Origin: Rhodospirillales bacterium
GTDB lineage: Bacteria; Pseudomonadota; Alphaproteobacteria; Rhodospirillales; Magnetovibrionaceae
Length of the DNA: 57,336 bases
Assembly: GCA_024653965.1 (NCBI GenBank)
Contig: JANLGW010000072.1
Coordinates: 1-57,336 of the forward strand
Reading direction: 5' to 3'
Made by a program: the position numbers and the translations under genes. Below, piece after piece: positions 33,583-41,754 of the stretch. The notes below the pieces were generated by a model. That model did no database searches, was not told where the DNA came from, and saw only the letters and a list, made by a program, of their open reading frames with translations. The first letter of the stretch is position 1, and each line of letters starts with the position of its first letter.

Positions 33583-34458
33583 TCACGGTTGAGTGCCGGA
33601 TACTAAAAAAACCGGCTGCTCGTCGACCGGCTTTGTGGCGAGTTCTTCATCCGTTAGCCGCGCGTAGATTTCGATCAGATTTCCATCCGGATCCTTGATC
33701 CACAACTCGTGCAAGGGCGTTCCCCGCCATGTGGTGCGCGGCGGTTTGTGAATTTCGGCCCCGTACTCCAGTGCGCGATGATACGCCTCGACGACCGCTT
33801 CTTTGTCCTTCATCGCTACTCCCAGATGGAACAAGGTGTCATGATGCAATTCCATGCCATCGTTTACCAAGATGACAAAGTTAAGATGCAAATCGGCGCG
33901 GATGAACGTCACGAAGCGGTGCGTAATATCTTTGGGTTCACAGTCCAGCAACCACGCGTAAAAACGCGCGCTCCGCGCCAGATCGTTGACCCGGATGGAA
34001 CTGTGGAACTCATGTGCTGGAACGCTTCTGGGGCGACCCTGCAACGCAGCCAGAACCTCGATGCGGCCCTTCAGCATATCCCGAACTTTACGGAAGCGTT
34101 CAAGAATATCGGCTTCACTTTCGCCCACAACGGATTTGGCCGGGTCCTGCAGTGGCCAGGCGATGCGGCGGACCTTCCCTAAAAACACCGGGCAAACTTC
34201 ATCGGCGCACAACGTCACCACCGTATCGACATCGTGCGTGTCCAGATCATCCACCCGTTTTGAGGCATGCCCCGAAATGTCGATGCCGATTTCCTGCAAT
34301 ACCGTCACCGCATGAGGATTGATGCTTGTCGGGTTGGAACCGGCGCTTCGCACCCGCACCTTATCGCCAAACGCCTGGCGGGCCAGTCCTTCGGCCATTT
34401 GGCTGCGCGCCGAGTTGGCGACGCAAAGAAACAATACGTCTTTCAAAATAGCCCTCAT
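33583..34458 (-). CDS. arsC: Arsenate reductase fused to a glyoxalase-fold domain
   Basis: The first 140 residues are a low-molecular-weight-phosphatase-type arsenate reductase: CVANSARS with the nucleophile C12, and C84 and C89 (TLCADEVCP) as the redox pair. From about residue 150 a glyoxalase/bleomycin-resistance domain follows (SSIRVNDLARSARFYAWLLDC and later DPDGNLIEIYARL). ArsI-type C-As lyases need a vicinal Cys pair, which I do not see. The ATG overlaps the acr3 stop (ATGA). The fusion is complete with no frameshift. It reduces arsenate to arsenite for export; the role of the second domain is unknown. Confidence 0.88.
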   Translation of the reverse strand: MRAILKDVLFLCVANSARSQMAEGLARQAFGDKVRVRSAGSNPTSINPHAVTVLQEIGIDISGHASKRVDDLDTHDVDTVVTLCADEVCPVFLGKVRRIAWPLQDPAKSVVGESEADILERFRKVRDMLKGRIEVLAALQGRPRSVPAHEFHSSIRVNDLARSARFYAWLLDCEPKDITHRFVTFIRADLHLNFVILVNDGMELHHDTLFHLGVAMKDKEAVVEAYHRALEYGAEIHKPPRTTWRGTPLHELWIKDPDGNLIEIYARLTDEELATKPVDEQPVFLVSGTQP

Positions 34459-35531
34459 TTATTATTGTGCCGCGCCTGAGAAGGGGCGGCTTGATACCAT
34501 GCGCGGGTGCGGTTCACGATCATGACCACCGACAACATCACCGGCACTTCGACCAGCACACCGACAACGGTGGCAAGCGCGGCACCACTATCAAAGCCGA
34601 ACAGGCTGATGGCGGCGGCAACGGCCAATTCAAAGAAATTGCTGGCACCGATTAGGGCCGACGGGGCGGCGACATTGTGACTTTCTCCCACCCAACGATT
34701 GAGCAGATAAGCCAGGCCGGAGTTGAAATACACCTGGATCAAAATCGGCACCGCGAGAAAAGCAATGATCATCGGCTGATCAAGAATTTGCCCACCCTGA
34801 AATCCAAACAACAGCACAAGGGTCAGCAAAAGCGCTGAGATGGAGATCGGGTCCAATGTTTTCAAAACGCTTTGAAGCCGCACCACACCGCCGGACGAGA
34901 GCAGCACACGACGGATAACTTGCGCGATCCCCACCGGAACGGCGATATACAAAGCCACAGAGAGAAACAGCGTATCCCACGGCACCGTGATGGCCGACAG
35001 CCCCAGCAACAACCCGACGATGGGCGCAAAAGCGAACACCATGATCACATCGTTCAACGCCACTTGGCTAAGCGTGAAGTGCGGCTCACCATCGCAGAGG
35101 TTGCTCCACACAAACACCATGGCCGTACAGGGTGCCGCGGCCAAAATAATAAGCCCCGCGATATAAGAATCGATCTGCCCGGCGGGAAGATACGGCGCAA
35201 ACAGATAACCGATGAACAGCCAGCCCAGCGCCGCCATGGAAAAGGGCTTCACCGCCCAATTGACGAACAGCGTCACGCCGATACCGCGCCAATGTTCGCG
35301 CACTCGCGACAACGCGCCAAAGTCGATTTTGAGCAGCATCGGCACAATCATCAACCAAATGAGTGCCGCCACAGGTAAATTGACCTTAGCGACTTCCATC
35401 GCCCCAATGGCCTGAAACGGCGTGGGGAATAAATAACCCAGCCCAATTCCGACGACGATGCACAAAGCGACCCAAAGCGTCAGATAACGCCCGAACACAC
35501 CCAACGCCGCCGTCTTTTTTTCGGGAATCAT
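34455..35531 (-). CDS. acr3: Arsenite efflux permease ACR3
   Basis: The 358-residue protein has ten membrane segments and the ACR3 core APCTAMVFVWS with its essential cysteine, plus the SNFFELAVAAAI segment. It exports arsenite using the proton gradient. The start is placed at the ATG at 35531 behind AAGGCGAG; a TTG at 35552 is possible but weaker. The gene lies between arsR and the arsC fusion. Confidence 0.93.
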   Translation of the reverse strand: MIPEKKTAALGVFGRYLTLWVALCIVVGIGLGYLFPTPFQAIGAMEVAKVNLPVAALIWLMIVPMLLKIDFGALSRVREHWRGIGVTLFVNWAVKPFSMAALGWLFIGYLFAPYLPAGQIDSYIAGLIILAAAPCTAMVFVWSNLCDGEPHFTLSQVALNDVIMVFAFAPIVGLLLGLSAITVPWDTLFLSVALYIAVPVGIAQVIRRVLLSSGGVVRLQSVLKTLDPISISALLLTLVLLFGFQGGQILDQPMIIAFLAVPILIQVYFNSGLAYLLNRWVGESHNVAAPSALIGASNFFELAVAAAISLFGFDSGAALATVVGVLVEVPVMLSVVMIVNRTRAWYQAAPSQARHNNK

Positions 35532-35552
35532 CACATCTCGCCTTATCGTCAA

Positions 35553-35897
35553 TTAAGCGGATTTTTTACAACACGGCGAAACGGGCTTGACCGTGCGAAT
35601 GCAAAGCTCCGGGCGTCCGCCACAGCAGTCATCAACCAAAAATTCCAGCAGATCGTTGAGATTGCCGAAATCTGCCGCATAAACGATCTGCCGCCCGCTT
35701 TTGCGACTGGTCACCAAACCGGCCTGACGCAGGTCCTTCAAATGAAAGGACAGCGTGGATGGCCCAACACCCAAACTTTCCGCCAGATCGCCCGCCGCCA
35801 TGCCGCCTTTGGAAATCAGGGTACGGAAAATTTGCAGCCGCATTTCGTTGGCGAGCCCCGCAAGGATTTGCGTCGCCTGTTGAATGTTCACCGTCAT
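35553..35897 (-). CDS. arsR: ArsR-family arsenic-responsive repressor
   Basis: This 114-residue protein has a winged helix-turn-helix (AGDLAESLGVGPSTLSFHLKDL) and C-terminal cysteine groups: DDCCGGRPELC and SPCCKK. Such C-terminal Cys pairs bind As(III) in one subclass of ArsR, and binding releases DNA. The ATG at 35897 follows GAGGAA and directly precedes the family N terminus; a longer upstream frame lies across the promoter. It probably represses its own operon and perhaps the divergent gene at 36031. Confidence 0.92.
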   Translation of the reverse strand: MTVNIQQATQILAGLANEMRLQIFRTLISKGGMAAGDLAESLGVGPSTLSFHLKDLRQAGLVTSRKSGRQIVYAADFGNLNDLLEFLVDDCCGGRPELCIRTVKPVSPCCKKSA

Positions 35898-35960
35898 CGT
35901 TATTCCTCTCGCCGTAAAACGAAGTGCCGCGTCAGGCGCGAAAATGAAATTGACAATCCT

Positions 35961-35989
35961 CATTATTTCGACATTTATTGAAATGTCAA
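35961..35989 (-). promoter_or_regulatory. arsR promoter with overlapping operator
   Basis: The minus strand has TTGACA (35984-35989), 17 bp, then ATAATG (35961-35966), a good sigma-70 promoter. A perfect inverted repeat GACATTT-ATTG-AAATGTC (35970-35987) covers the -35 and spacer, as expected for an ArsR operator. Confidence 0.75.
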
Positions 35990-36030
35990 AATAAAACCGG
36001 TGCTGCCAACCTGCCAGGAACCCCGCCGTC

Positions 36031-36951
36031 ATGAAAAACATCATCTTCGCCGCACTGTTCGTCTGTGGATTTTTCGCAACTCCGGCGTTTGCCGCCAGCC
36101 TTGAAGTTCAGACCGTAACCGACGGCGTTTACGCCATCGTCGGCCCCCATGAACAACGCAATGCGACAAACCTCGCCAACAATGCCACCCTCGGGTTTGT
36201 CGTTACGGACGAAGGCGTATTGCTGGTCGATCCCGGCGGCAGTTACAAAGGTGCGGCAGCAGTCGAAGCCGCCATCCGTTCCGTAACCGACCAACCGGTC
36301 AAAATCGTCATCAATACCGGCGGGCAGGATCACCGCTGGCTGGGCAACGGCTACTTCAAGGAACGAGGGGCTCACATCATCTCTTCGGCGGCGGCTTTTG
36401 AGGATCAAAAAACCCGCACCAACGATCACTTTTTCCTTTTGACCCAGCTCATGGGCAAAGAGGCCTTGGAAGGCACGCAGCCCGTCCATGCCGATCAAAC
36501 CTTTGAATCCGCCCTGGACCTAACCTTCGGCGGACGCCGCTTCGAAATCCGCCATGCCGGACCCGCACATACCTTGGGCGATGCCTATGTATGGATGCCC
36601 GATGCGCGTGTTGTATTTACGGGCGACATCGTCTTCACCGGGCGCATGCTCGGCATCGGGCCTGCGCGCAACACACAACGCTGGATCAGTGTGTTTGAAG
36701 CCGTGGCGGCCCTGGACCCAAAATACGTTATCCCCGGTCATGGGCACGTCACTACACTGGCCCAGGCGAAGGCTGAAACCTACGACTATCTGGTGTTTTT
36801 ACGCACCGAAATCAGCAAAATCTTGGAAGCCGGAGGACCGATCGAAGAAGCCATCAAAATCGATCAATCCGCTTTCCGTCACTTGGCCGTGTTTGACGAA
36901 ATCAGCAAACGCAATGCCCAAAACGTCTACATGCAAATGGAGTTTGAATAA
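36031..36951 (+). CDS. Exported metallo-beta-lactamase-fold protein with altered metal motif
   Basis: The 306-residue protein has a signal peptide (ending AFA) and the MBL fold. The usual HxHxDH motif is replaced by TGGQDH, so two of the metal-binding histidines are gone. The later ligands remain: the His of GPAHTLGDA, Asp of FTGDIVF and His of PGHGHV. It resembles the SoxH-like quinoprotein-relay group. Binding of one metal ion at the second site is still possible. It is transcribed away from arsR, with the operator between them, and its true substrate is unknown. Confidence 0.85.
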   Translation: MKNIIFAALFVCGFFATPAFAASLEVQTVTDGVYAIVGPHEQRNATNLANNATLGFVVTDEGVLLVDPGGSYKGAAAVEAAIRSVTDQPVKIVINTGGQDHRWLGNGYFKERGAHIISSAAAFEDQKTRTNDHFFLLTQLMGKEALEGTQPVHADQTFESALDLTFGGRRFEIRHAGPAHTLGDAYVWMPDARVVFTGDIVFTGRMLGIGPARNTQRWISVFEAVAALDPKYVIPGHGHVTTLAQAKAETYDYLVFLRTEISKILEAGGPIEEAIKIDQSAFRHLAVFDEISKRNAQNVYMQMEFE

Positions 36952-37228
36952 CTCATCCCGGCGTCACACAAGTTTCATCAACATTGAATACATAAACTTT
37001 ATAACTGACGGAATGACGGGAGAATAACGTGGATATAGACCGACCCCAACTTAGCAGTTGCATCAAAATAAGATTTCCATAAGATTATCTTGCTTACAGG
37101 AGTAGCCCTGGTCGCACGTACACTTAAAAAATTGGCGTGCAGCCTTCAAAATACCAGGGCTTTTGGTATCTGCGACTGGTCCTTGAACCGTCGTTATGTA
37201 TGAACCGATAGACTCCTGGAGGCGCTTC

Positions 37229-37720
37229 ATGACCAACATGTCCAACTTGGACCTAGGCTTAAATCCAAAGAGAGTGATTGACGCTCGACATACGGACGGG
37301 CCGATAACCCTGGTCAAACTTAACCATGAAATCAAAACCGCCTCGTTAGAAGCGGTGCTGTCCGTTCTCACAACGGAACCTGACGCGGAAGCAAATCTTC
37401 GCTCGTTCTGCAAATCAACGGGCAATCAGTACCTCGAATGCGATCACCACGATGGGTACGATATTCACTGGATCAAAAAAACCCGAGACAAAATTGGGTG
37501 CGAGACATGCAACAATGTGCGAACCGTTTTAGGTGGCGTACTCGCAGCGGGTGTCTTGGCATATACAGCCCCGCTCGTCATCGCAGGTGGTGAAGCCACG
37601 ATCATGACGATTCTGTTCATTCTTTCGCTCTGCTCATTGCCACCCGTTGCATATGACAACTTCAGACTGGCTCTGCGAGTTGGCAAACAATTGGCGCGCT
37701 CGCCCGATGATCGCTTTTAA
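37229..37720 (+). CDS. TusA-like domain with membrane anchor, catalytic Cys missing
   Basis: The protein (163 residues) starts with a TusA/SirA-type domain (RVIDARHTDGPITLVKLNHEI, then DAEANLRSFCKSTGN and LECDHHDGYDIHWIKK). TusA has CPxP after the first strand; here the same place reads DGPI, so the sulfur-accepting Cys is absent. Two membrane segments follow (about 100-150), and a CETC pair lies before them. The ATG at 37229 follows GGAGG. It may be a membrane adaptor for sulfur transfer; this is inference from fold only. Confidence 0.7.
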   Translation: MTNMSNLDLGLNPKRVIDARHTDGPITLVKLNHEIKTASLEAVLSVLTTEPDAEANLRSFCKSTGNQYLECDHHDGYDIHWIKKTRDKIGCETCNNVRTVLGGVLAAGVLAYTAPLVIAGGEATIMTILFILSLCSLPPVAYDNFRLALRVGKQLARSPDDRF

Positions 37721-37766
37721 ACAAATGAAGCGTAACGCTTCAGATCACCCTGTCACATTGTCCAAA

Positions 37767-37807
37767 CTTGCTGGAACTTGAAGTTGGGTGCTTACCCTGT
37801 GCTTATC
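37767..37807 (+). repeat. 41-bp direct repeat (left copy)
   Basis: This 41-bp sequence recurs at 45929-45969 in the same orientation with four mismatches. On the minus strand both copies read KHRVS-QLQVPASL in one frame, so they may be remnants of the same coding tail. The two copies flank the nitric-oxide module (hemerythrin to Crp/Fnr regulator). Confidence 0.7.
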
Positions 37808-37818
37808 GATCATGACCG

Positions 37819-38026
37819 CAGGCAGAATGCCTACTCCTTCCTTTCGGCAATCAGCCCCGCGGCTTCGATCATGTTTGATCTCAAACAATGAATCCTGAGC
37901 CTAAGCAGCGCTGATATCCCCTTCGCAGTTCGTCCTTGACCAACGTCAACCCGCAAAACTCCATTTCCGGATAAGCTGATTTCAAAATAAAGCGATGGGT
38001 ATCAAGAAAGGAAAGCTCGTGAAGTT
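37819..38026 (+). repeat. Direct repeat, right copy (bacteriohemerythrin upstream region)
   Basis: This is the full-length counterpart of 7369-7510. It covers the upstream region and first codons of the bacteriohemerythrin gene and is about 65 bp longer inside. On the minus strand it ends an open frame MIEAAGLIAERKE with a stop, possibly a gene remnant. A palindrome GTTTGA-GA-TCAAAC (about 37872-37886) is present only in this copy. Confidence 0.85.
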
Positions 38027-38411
38027 GATCAAGTGGAACGAGACGATGAGGCTTGGTGTGCCCGAAGTCGATTTCGAACACGAGGAGTTGATTGGCGTCA
38101 TCAATGCGTTAGGCGATCTGCTGCAAGCGGGCAACTCGCCCGACACAATCCAATTGCTGCTGGGCAAGATTCACGCCCAGATCGAAGGCCACTTCGCGCT
38201 CGAAGAAAAAATCATGCGCGACCGTGGCTTCGTAGGCTATGAAGCGCACAAAGAAGATCATGACCGTCTGCTGGAACAGATCCGCGACATCATGACCGAA
38301 GCCAAGACGCTGGACGAGCCAACGCTACGCGATAACTTAGCAGAGCGGCTAAACGCCTGGTTCTCGGATCACTTCAGCACCCTGGACCGTAGTTTTCACA
38401 ACCACAGTTAA
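38019..38411 (+). CDS. Bacteriohemerythrin
   Basis: This protein of about 130 residues has the hemerythrin di-iron ligands in order: His in DFEHEE, His and Glu in HFALEEKIM, His in EAHKEDH and His/Asp near HFSTLDRSF. Such proteins bind oxygen or nitric oxide. The GTG at 38019 is preferred, with AAGGAAA upstream; an ATG at 37995 would add MGIKKGKL. The gene lies at the end of a repeat copied at 7369-7510. It converges with the gene at 38417, five bases away. Confidence 0.9.
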   Translation: MKLIKWNETMRLGVPEVDFEHEELIGVINALGDLLQAGNSPDTIQLLLGKIHAQIEGHFALEEKIMRDRGFVGYEAHKEDHDRLLEQIRDIMTEAKTLDEPTLRDNLAERLNAWFSDHFSTLDRSFHNHS

Positions 38412-38416
38412 ACCAG

Positions 38417-39154
38417 CTATTTCACAAAAAAACCGCTGCCGTCTTCGTTAAAGCCGACCACCAAATTCTGCGCGCCCGTTAACTCAACGGCCTGGCTGAG
38501 TTTGTGGGTGAAATCACTTATTGGGCCTGCATCGTTCATACGCACCATCAAGGTGTGCGCGCCCACAGGCACGCGAAATTTTTCATAAAAACTCGATGAA
38601 CCATCATTGTGCAAGCCCGCAGCGGCGGCCTCGCCCGCAAACACCACACGACCATCCAACGTCAACTCGATCGTGATCGGCCAACGCTCGCGCGCGCACT
38701 CCAGCTTCGCACGCATATTGGGGGCCAGCTTTGCCAGCTCTTCGCGCGTGCGGGTGTGACACTCTTCGACCCGTTTACCGGGATGGCTGAGGCTCAACTT
38801 GATCTGCGCCGTGTCCGGTTCGCTATAACGATAGCCGGGCCATGCGGAATACAGCCCCAAAATCGAGGCAAAAGCTGCATAAAAAACAGCCTGCGCCACC
38901 CAATGTTTTGACGATGCCGTCGCCAAATGTTCAGCGCGGGCATAATAACCAGCCTTGCTTTCGCGTCGTTTGGTGATGCGATCTGCGTGTTCGCGTTCCA
39001 GGCGGCGCTGCTCTTTATATTCGGGTGGCGTATAGAAAATATTTTTCAATCCGAAGTTCCACAACACCGCGAAAAACACTGGCCCAAAAAACAGTACCGG
39101 CGCCAGATAGAACCACAGCATGTTATCGGGCGAGATGTTAAAGAGGCTAAACAT
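38417..39154 (-). CDS. Membrane protein of unknown function, linked to cytochrome b/Fe-S fusion
   Basis: I do not recognise this 245-residue protein. It has an N-terminal membrane segment (MLWFYLAPVLFFGPVFFAVLW), a charged loop and a second membrane segment (about 90-108), then a periplasmic beta-rich domain of about 130 residues with two Cys (ECHTRT and LECARE). Its ATG overlaps the stop of the upstream fusion gene, so it is probably made together with that protein. Confidence 0.75.
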   Translation of the reverse strand: MFSLFNISPDNMLWFYLAPVLFFGPVFFAVLWNFGLKNIFYTPPEYKEQRRLEREHADRITKRRESKAGYYARAEHLATASSKHWVAQAVFYAAFASILGLYSAWPGYRYSEPDTAQIKLSLSHPGKRVEECHTRTREELAKLAPNMRAKLECARERWPITIELTLDGRVVFAGEAAAAGLHNDGSSSFYEKFRVPVGAHTLMVRMNDAGPISDFTHKLSQAVELTGAQNLVVGFNEDGSGFFVK

Positions 39155-40679
39155 CCTTGGCCTCCTCTGTATTCAATGCCTTCAGATCGTCTTGAAAGCT
39201 CACTGCGGCGGCTTGCAGTTCTTCGGCTTCGATATGTGATGCCCAAAAGGTGCGCACCCGCTCGCGCGGCACGCGTTTGCGCAAATACGGATCACGCCGT
39301 CCATCCAGGCGGTCTTGCATCCACGCCACGCCGTAACGGAATCGGCAGCCGCATTCCGGACACCCGGCGATCATCACGCCACCCGCACCCTGGTCTACCA
39401 TGTAATCGATGAACGATGGCGGCAGCATGGAAACGCACGGCAGTCGCACCGCCGCCGCACCCTGCAACGTCAAATCCTGAACCTTCGGGCCGTGCTCGCA
39501 GCCCACCACAACCACGCCACCCGGCGCTTTGGCCATCGCTTCGTCCACCAAGGTACGCATGCGCTTGATGTCCAAATGCGGCAGATCAATCCCAGTGACC
39601 AATTCCTCCACGCTGCGAAAGGGGCTGGCGACCGGACACGCGCCAACACAAATGCCACAGCGCGTACAGTTCGCCGCGTTCACTTCGGCTTGTTGGCTAT
39701 AGGGCAGGCCATCGGTACGTGGCATCATGGTGATGGCGCCGTAGGGACAATCCGCATAACAGCGCCCGCAGCCATTGCAATGATCCAACGCCACCACCGG
39801 CGCCGCAGGGAGCTTCACCGGCGGCAGCCACGGCAGTACCGCCAAAAACAGCGATCCACCAATCGCCAGCGCCCACAGCGCCAAACCGCCCCAGGCATCG
39901 AATACCGGATAAAACAGCATGAAAAACCAATCGAGGTTCAGTTCCTGCGAGATCATGCTTAAGTCTGCCGGGCCATGGCTGATGGCGGGCTTAATCAGCG
40001 ACAACACCACCAGCATCGCCGACAGACCGATGGCAACACCGCGCGGCGGGTTGATCTTGGGCTGACTGACGCGGATCACGTGAATCCACATCGCAAACAG
40101 CAAAAACAACGGCACAAAGATATGAATGAACACCAGCAGCGTGAAGAACCGGTCGGTCATTGACCCTTGGGAGAGAAAATTGTTCGCCACCGGTTCACCG
40201 AAAATACCCAGCGCATCAAACCATTCCATGGAACCCAGCGCCACATACTGCGCCAGTTCATCCCACACTAGCCAATAGCCCGACAGACCCGATGCATACA
40301 GCAGCCAGATCACCGGAACGCCCGTAAACCACGCATACCAACGCACCCCGCGATAGCGGTCGAACGACCACTCGCGGATCAAATGCAGCGCCATCATCAA
40401 CACCATGCCGTCGGATGAATAGCGATGCAGGCTGCGCATCACACCTGCGAAGTACCACTGGTCGTTGCTCATGTATTCGACCGAACGGTAAGCGCCGTTC
40501 ACCGAAGTTTCAAAAAAGATATAAATGATGATGCCCGTGGCCGCCGCGATCCAAAAAAAGTAGAACGCGACCGTGCCCAACTGGCGCATCGGATTCCACT
40601 CCGGCCCGAAAAATCGGTCAAAGAATTTTTCGCTACGCAAGAACGCGATCTGCAGGGGGGAACGCAAACGATTTAGCAC
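39147..40679 (-). CDS. Cytochrome b / [4Fe-4S] / MvhD-like fusion protein
   Basis: The 510-residue protein joins three parts. Residues 1-290 are a cytochrome b6-type membrane domain with SLHRYSSDGMVLMMALHLIREW giving heme histidines. Residues 300-350 carry two [4Fe-4S] motifs, CNGCGRCYADCP and CTRCGICVGACP. Residues 380-470 resemble MvhD (VVGCEHG, LPCVSMLPP, AGCPECGC), a partner of heterodisulfide reductase in methanogens. It could move electrons from a cytoplasmic donor to quinone or to the oxidase. The start is a GTG at 40679 behind AAAGGG. It lies between the SenC gene and the 38417 gene. Confidence 0.85.
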   Translation of the reverse strand: MLNRLRSPLQIAFLRSEKFFDRFFGPEWNPMRQLGTVAFYFFWIAAATGIIIYIFFETSVNGAYRSVEYMSNDQWYFAGVMRSLHRYSSDGMVLMMALHLIREWSFDRYRGVRWYAWFTGVPVIWLLYASGLSGYWLVWDELAQYVALGSMEWFDALGIFGEPVANNFLSQGSMTDRFFTLLVFIHIFVPLFLLFAMWIHVIRVSQPKINPPRGVAIGLSAMLVVLSLIKPAISHGPADLSMISQELNLDWFFMLFYPVFDAWGGLALWALAIGGSLFLAVLPWLPPVKLPAAPVVALDHCNGCGRCYADCPYGAITMMPRTDGLPYSQQAEVNAANCTRCGICVGACPVASPFRSVEELVTGIDLPHLDIKRMRTLVDEAMAKAPGGVVVVGCEHGPKVQDLTLQGAAAVRLPCVSMLPPSFIDYMVDQGAGGVMIAGCPECGCRFRYGVAWMQDRLDGRRDPYLRKRVPRERVRTFWASHIEAEELQAAAVSFQDDLKALNTEEAKDV

Positions 40680-40706
40680 GACGACCCTTTCGTCAGTTTT
40701 TTTACA

Positions 40707-41591
40707 TCATGTTTTTATGGGTAATGCCGGTTTCTTCGCCGTCCGGCGATTTTTCCACCACCAATTTCCGATGAACGTCATCATCGCCAAGATAATGGTT
40801 CCACCAACGGCCAGACGAAAGAAAATCGCATATTCAAACCGGTATTGGTCCGTTGCCGGATCGTAAATGGTACAGAACAGTCGCACCTTGTTGAGCAAGT
40901 CATCCAGGCTTGCAAACGGAGTGGTGGTACCAAACACCAGATTCTTCAAAGGCTCGACAAAATGCGGAGTCTGAAACGTCTCGCCATAGATATGGCGGTA
41001 TACTTTACCATCGCCGTCTAAGATGGTGGTCTGGGTCAAATGATCGAAGCCCTTAGGGCTTTCAAAAAATTGGAACCCGATATCTTCGCTGAGCGAGAGG
41101 ATGGAAGGCAAATCGCCACTGAGAAACCGCCAATGATCACTGACCGTCACACCGTACTTGCGCGCAAAACTTTGCATGCGCACGGGGTTGTCGTCCGCAG
41201 CATCAAAACCGATGGTGATGATATTATACGCATCGTCGCCCAAGGCGTCGCGGGCGATGGCATCCACGCCTTCGAGCGTCGACGTAATGACCGGGCAAAC
41301 GTCCGCGCAACTGGAATAAATCATCGAAATGACCAGGGGCTTGCCTCGATAATCTGACAGACGCACCCGCTGACCACGCGTGTCGCGAAAGATATAGTCG
41401 CCGACTTGCCGACCGAGGACGGCCTGACTAATCGCCAGCGCCTTTGCCTCATCAATGGGGGATCGGCCTGTTGGATCGGTGTTGGATAGGGTTGGGGCGG
41501 CAGTTTGGGAATGCGCAGTGGCGGCCGCGAATGAAAACACCGCACCCGCCACGCAGGAAACCCAAACTCTGTTTAGCCTTACCAAATTCAT
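40707..41591 (-). CDS. senC: SCO1/SenC copper chaperone
   Basis: The protein (294 residues) has a signal peptide (MNLVRLNRVWVSCVAGAVFSF in part) and a thioredoxin-like SCO domain with the copper-binding CADVCP and a downstream His (GFDHLTQ). A C-terminal membrane segment (AIFFRLAVGGTIILAMMTF) is unusual for SCO proteins. It delivers copper to the CuA site of subunit II, encoded in the same unit. SenC is also part of the norSY-senC set of ammonia oxidisers. The ATG at 41591 follows GGGGA. Confidence 0.9.
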   Translation of the reverse strand: MNLVRLNRVWVSCVAGAVFSFAAATAHSQTAAPTLSNTDPTGRSPIDEAKALAISQAVLGRQVGDYIFRDTRGQRVRLSDYRGKPLVISMIYSSCADVCPVITSTLEGVDAIARDALGDDAYNIITIGFDAADDNPVRMQSFARKYGVTVSDHWRFLSGDLPSILSLSEDIGFQFFESPKGFDHLTQTTILDGDGKVYRHIYGETFQTPHFVEPLKNLVFGTTTPFASLDDLLNKVRLFCTIYDPATDQYRFEYAIFFRLAVGGTIILAMMTFIGNWWWKNRRTAKKPALPIKT

Positions 41592-41657
41592 CGTTTTTCC
41601 CCTGGCCCACATCATCGCCGAAGGAATGGAGGGGCCCGAAGAGATGGAGGGGAAAGA

Positions 41658-41692
41658 GGCGGATACCTTTCGTGGGCTTGCCGGTATCCGCC
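41658..41692 (-). other. Stable hairpin between oxidase subunit I and senC
   Basis: GGCGGATACC pairs perfectly with GGTATCCGCC on the minus strand, in the 163-bp gap between the two genes, followed by TCTTTCCCC. It may act as a weak terminator or mRNA-processing site that lowers senC relative to the oxidase subunits. Confidence 0.55.
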
Positions 41693-41754
41693 CCCCCGTG
41701 GGCACCCTTGGGAGGGGGTGCATGCGCTTAATCAGTTCCCGTATCTATTCCAGA

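Noticed and set aside
36952-37228. Minus-strand frame of 120 residues overlapping the start of the TusA-like gene
   Set aside because: It has no ribosome site or family match and runs antisense over a well-supported gene. The gap 36952-37228 shows nothing else I can support.
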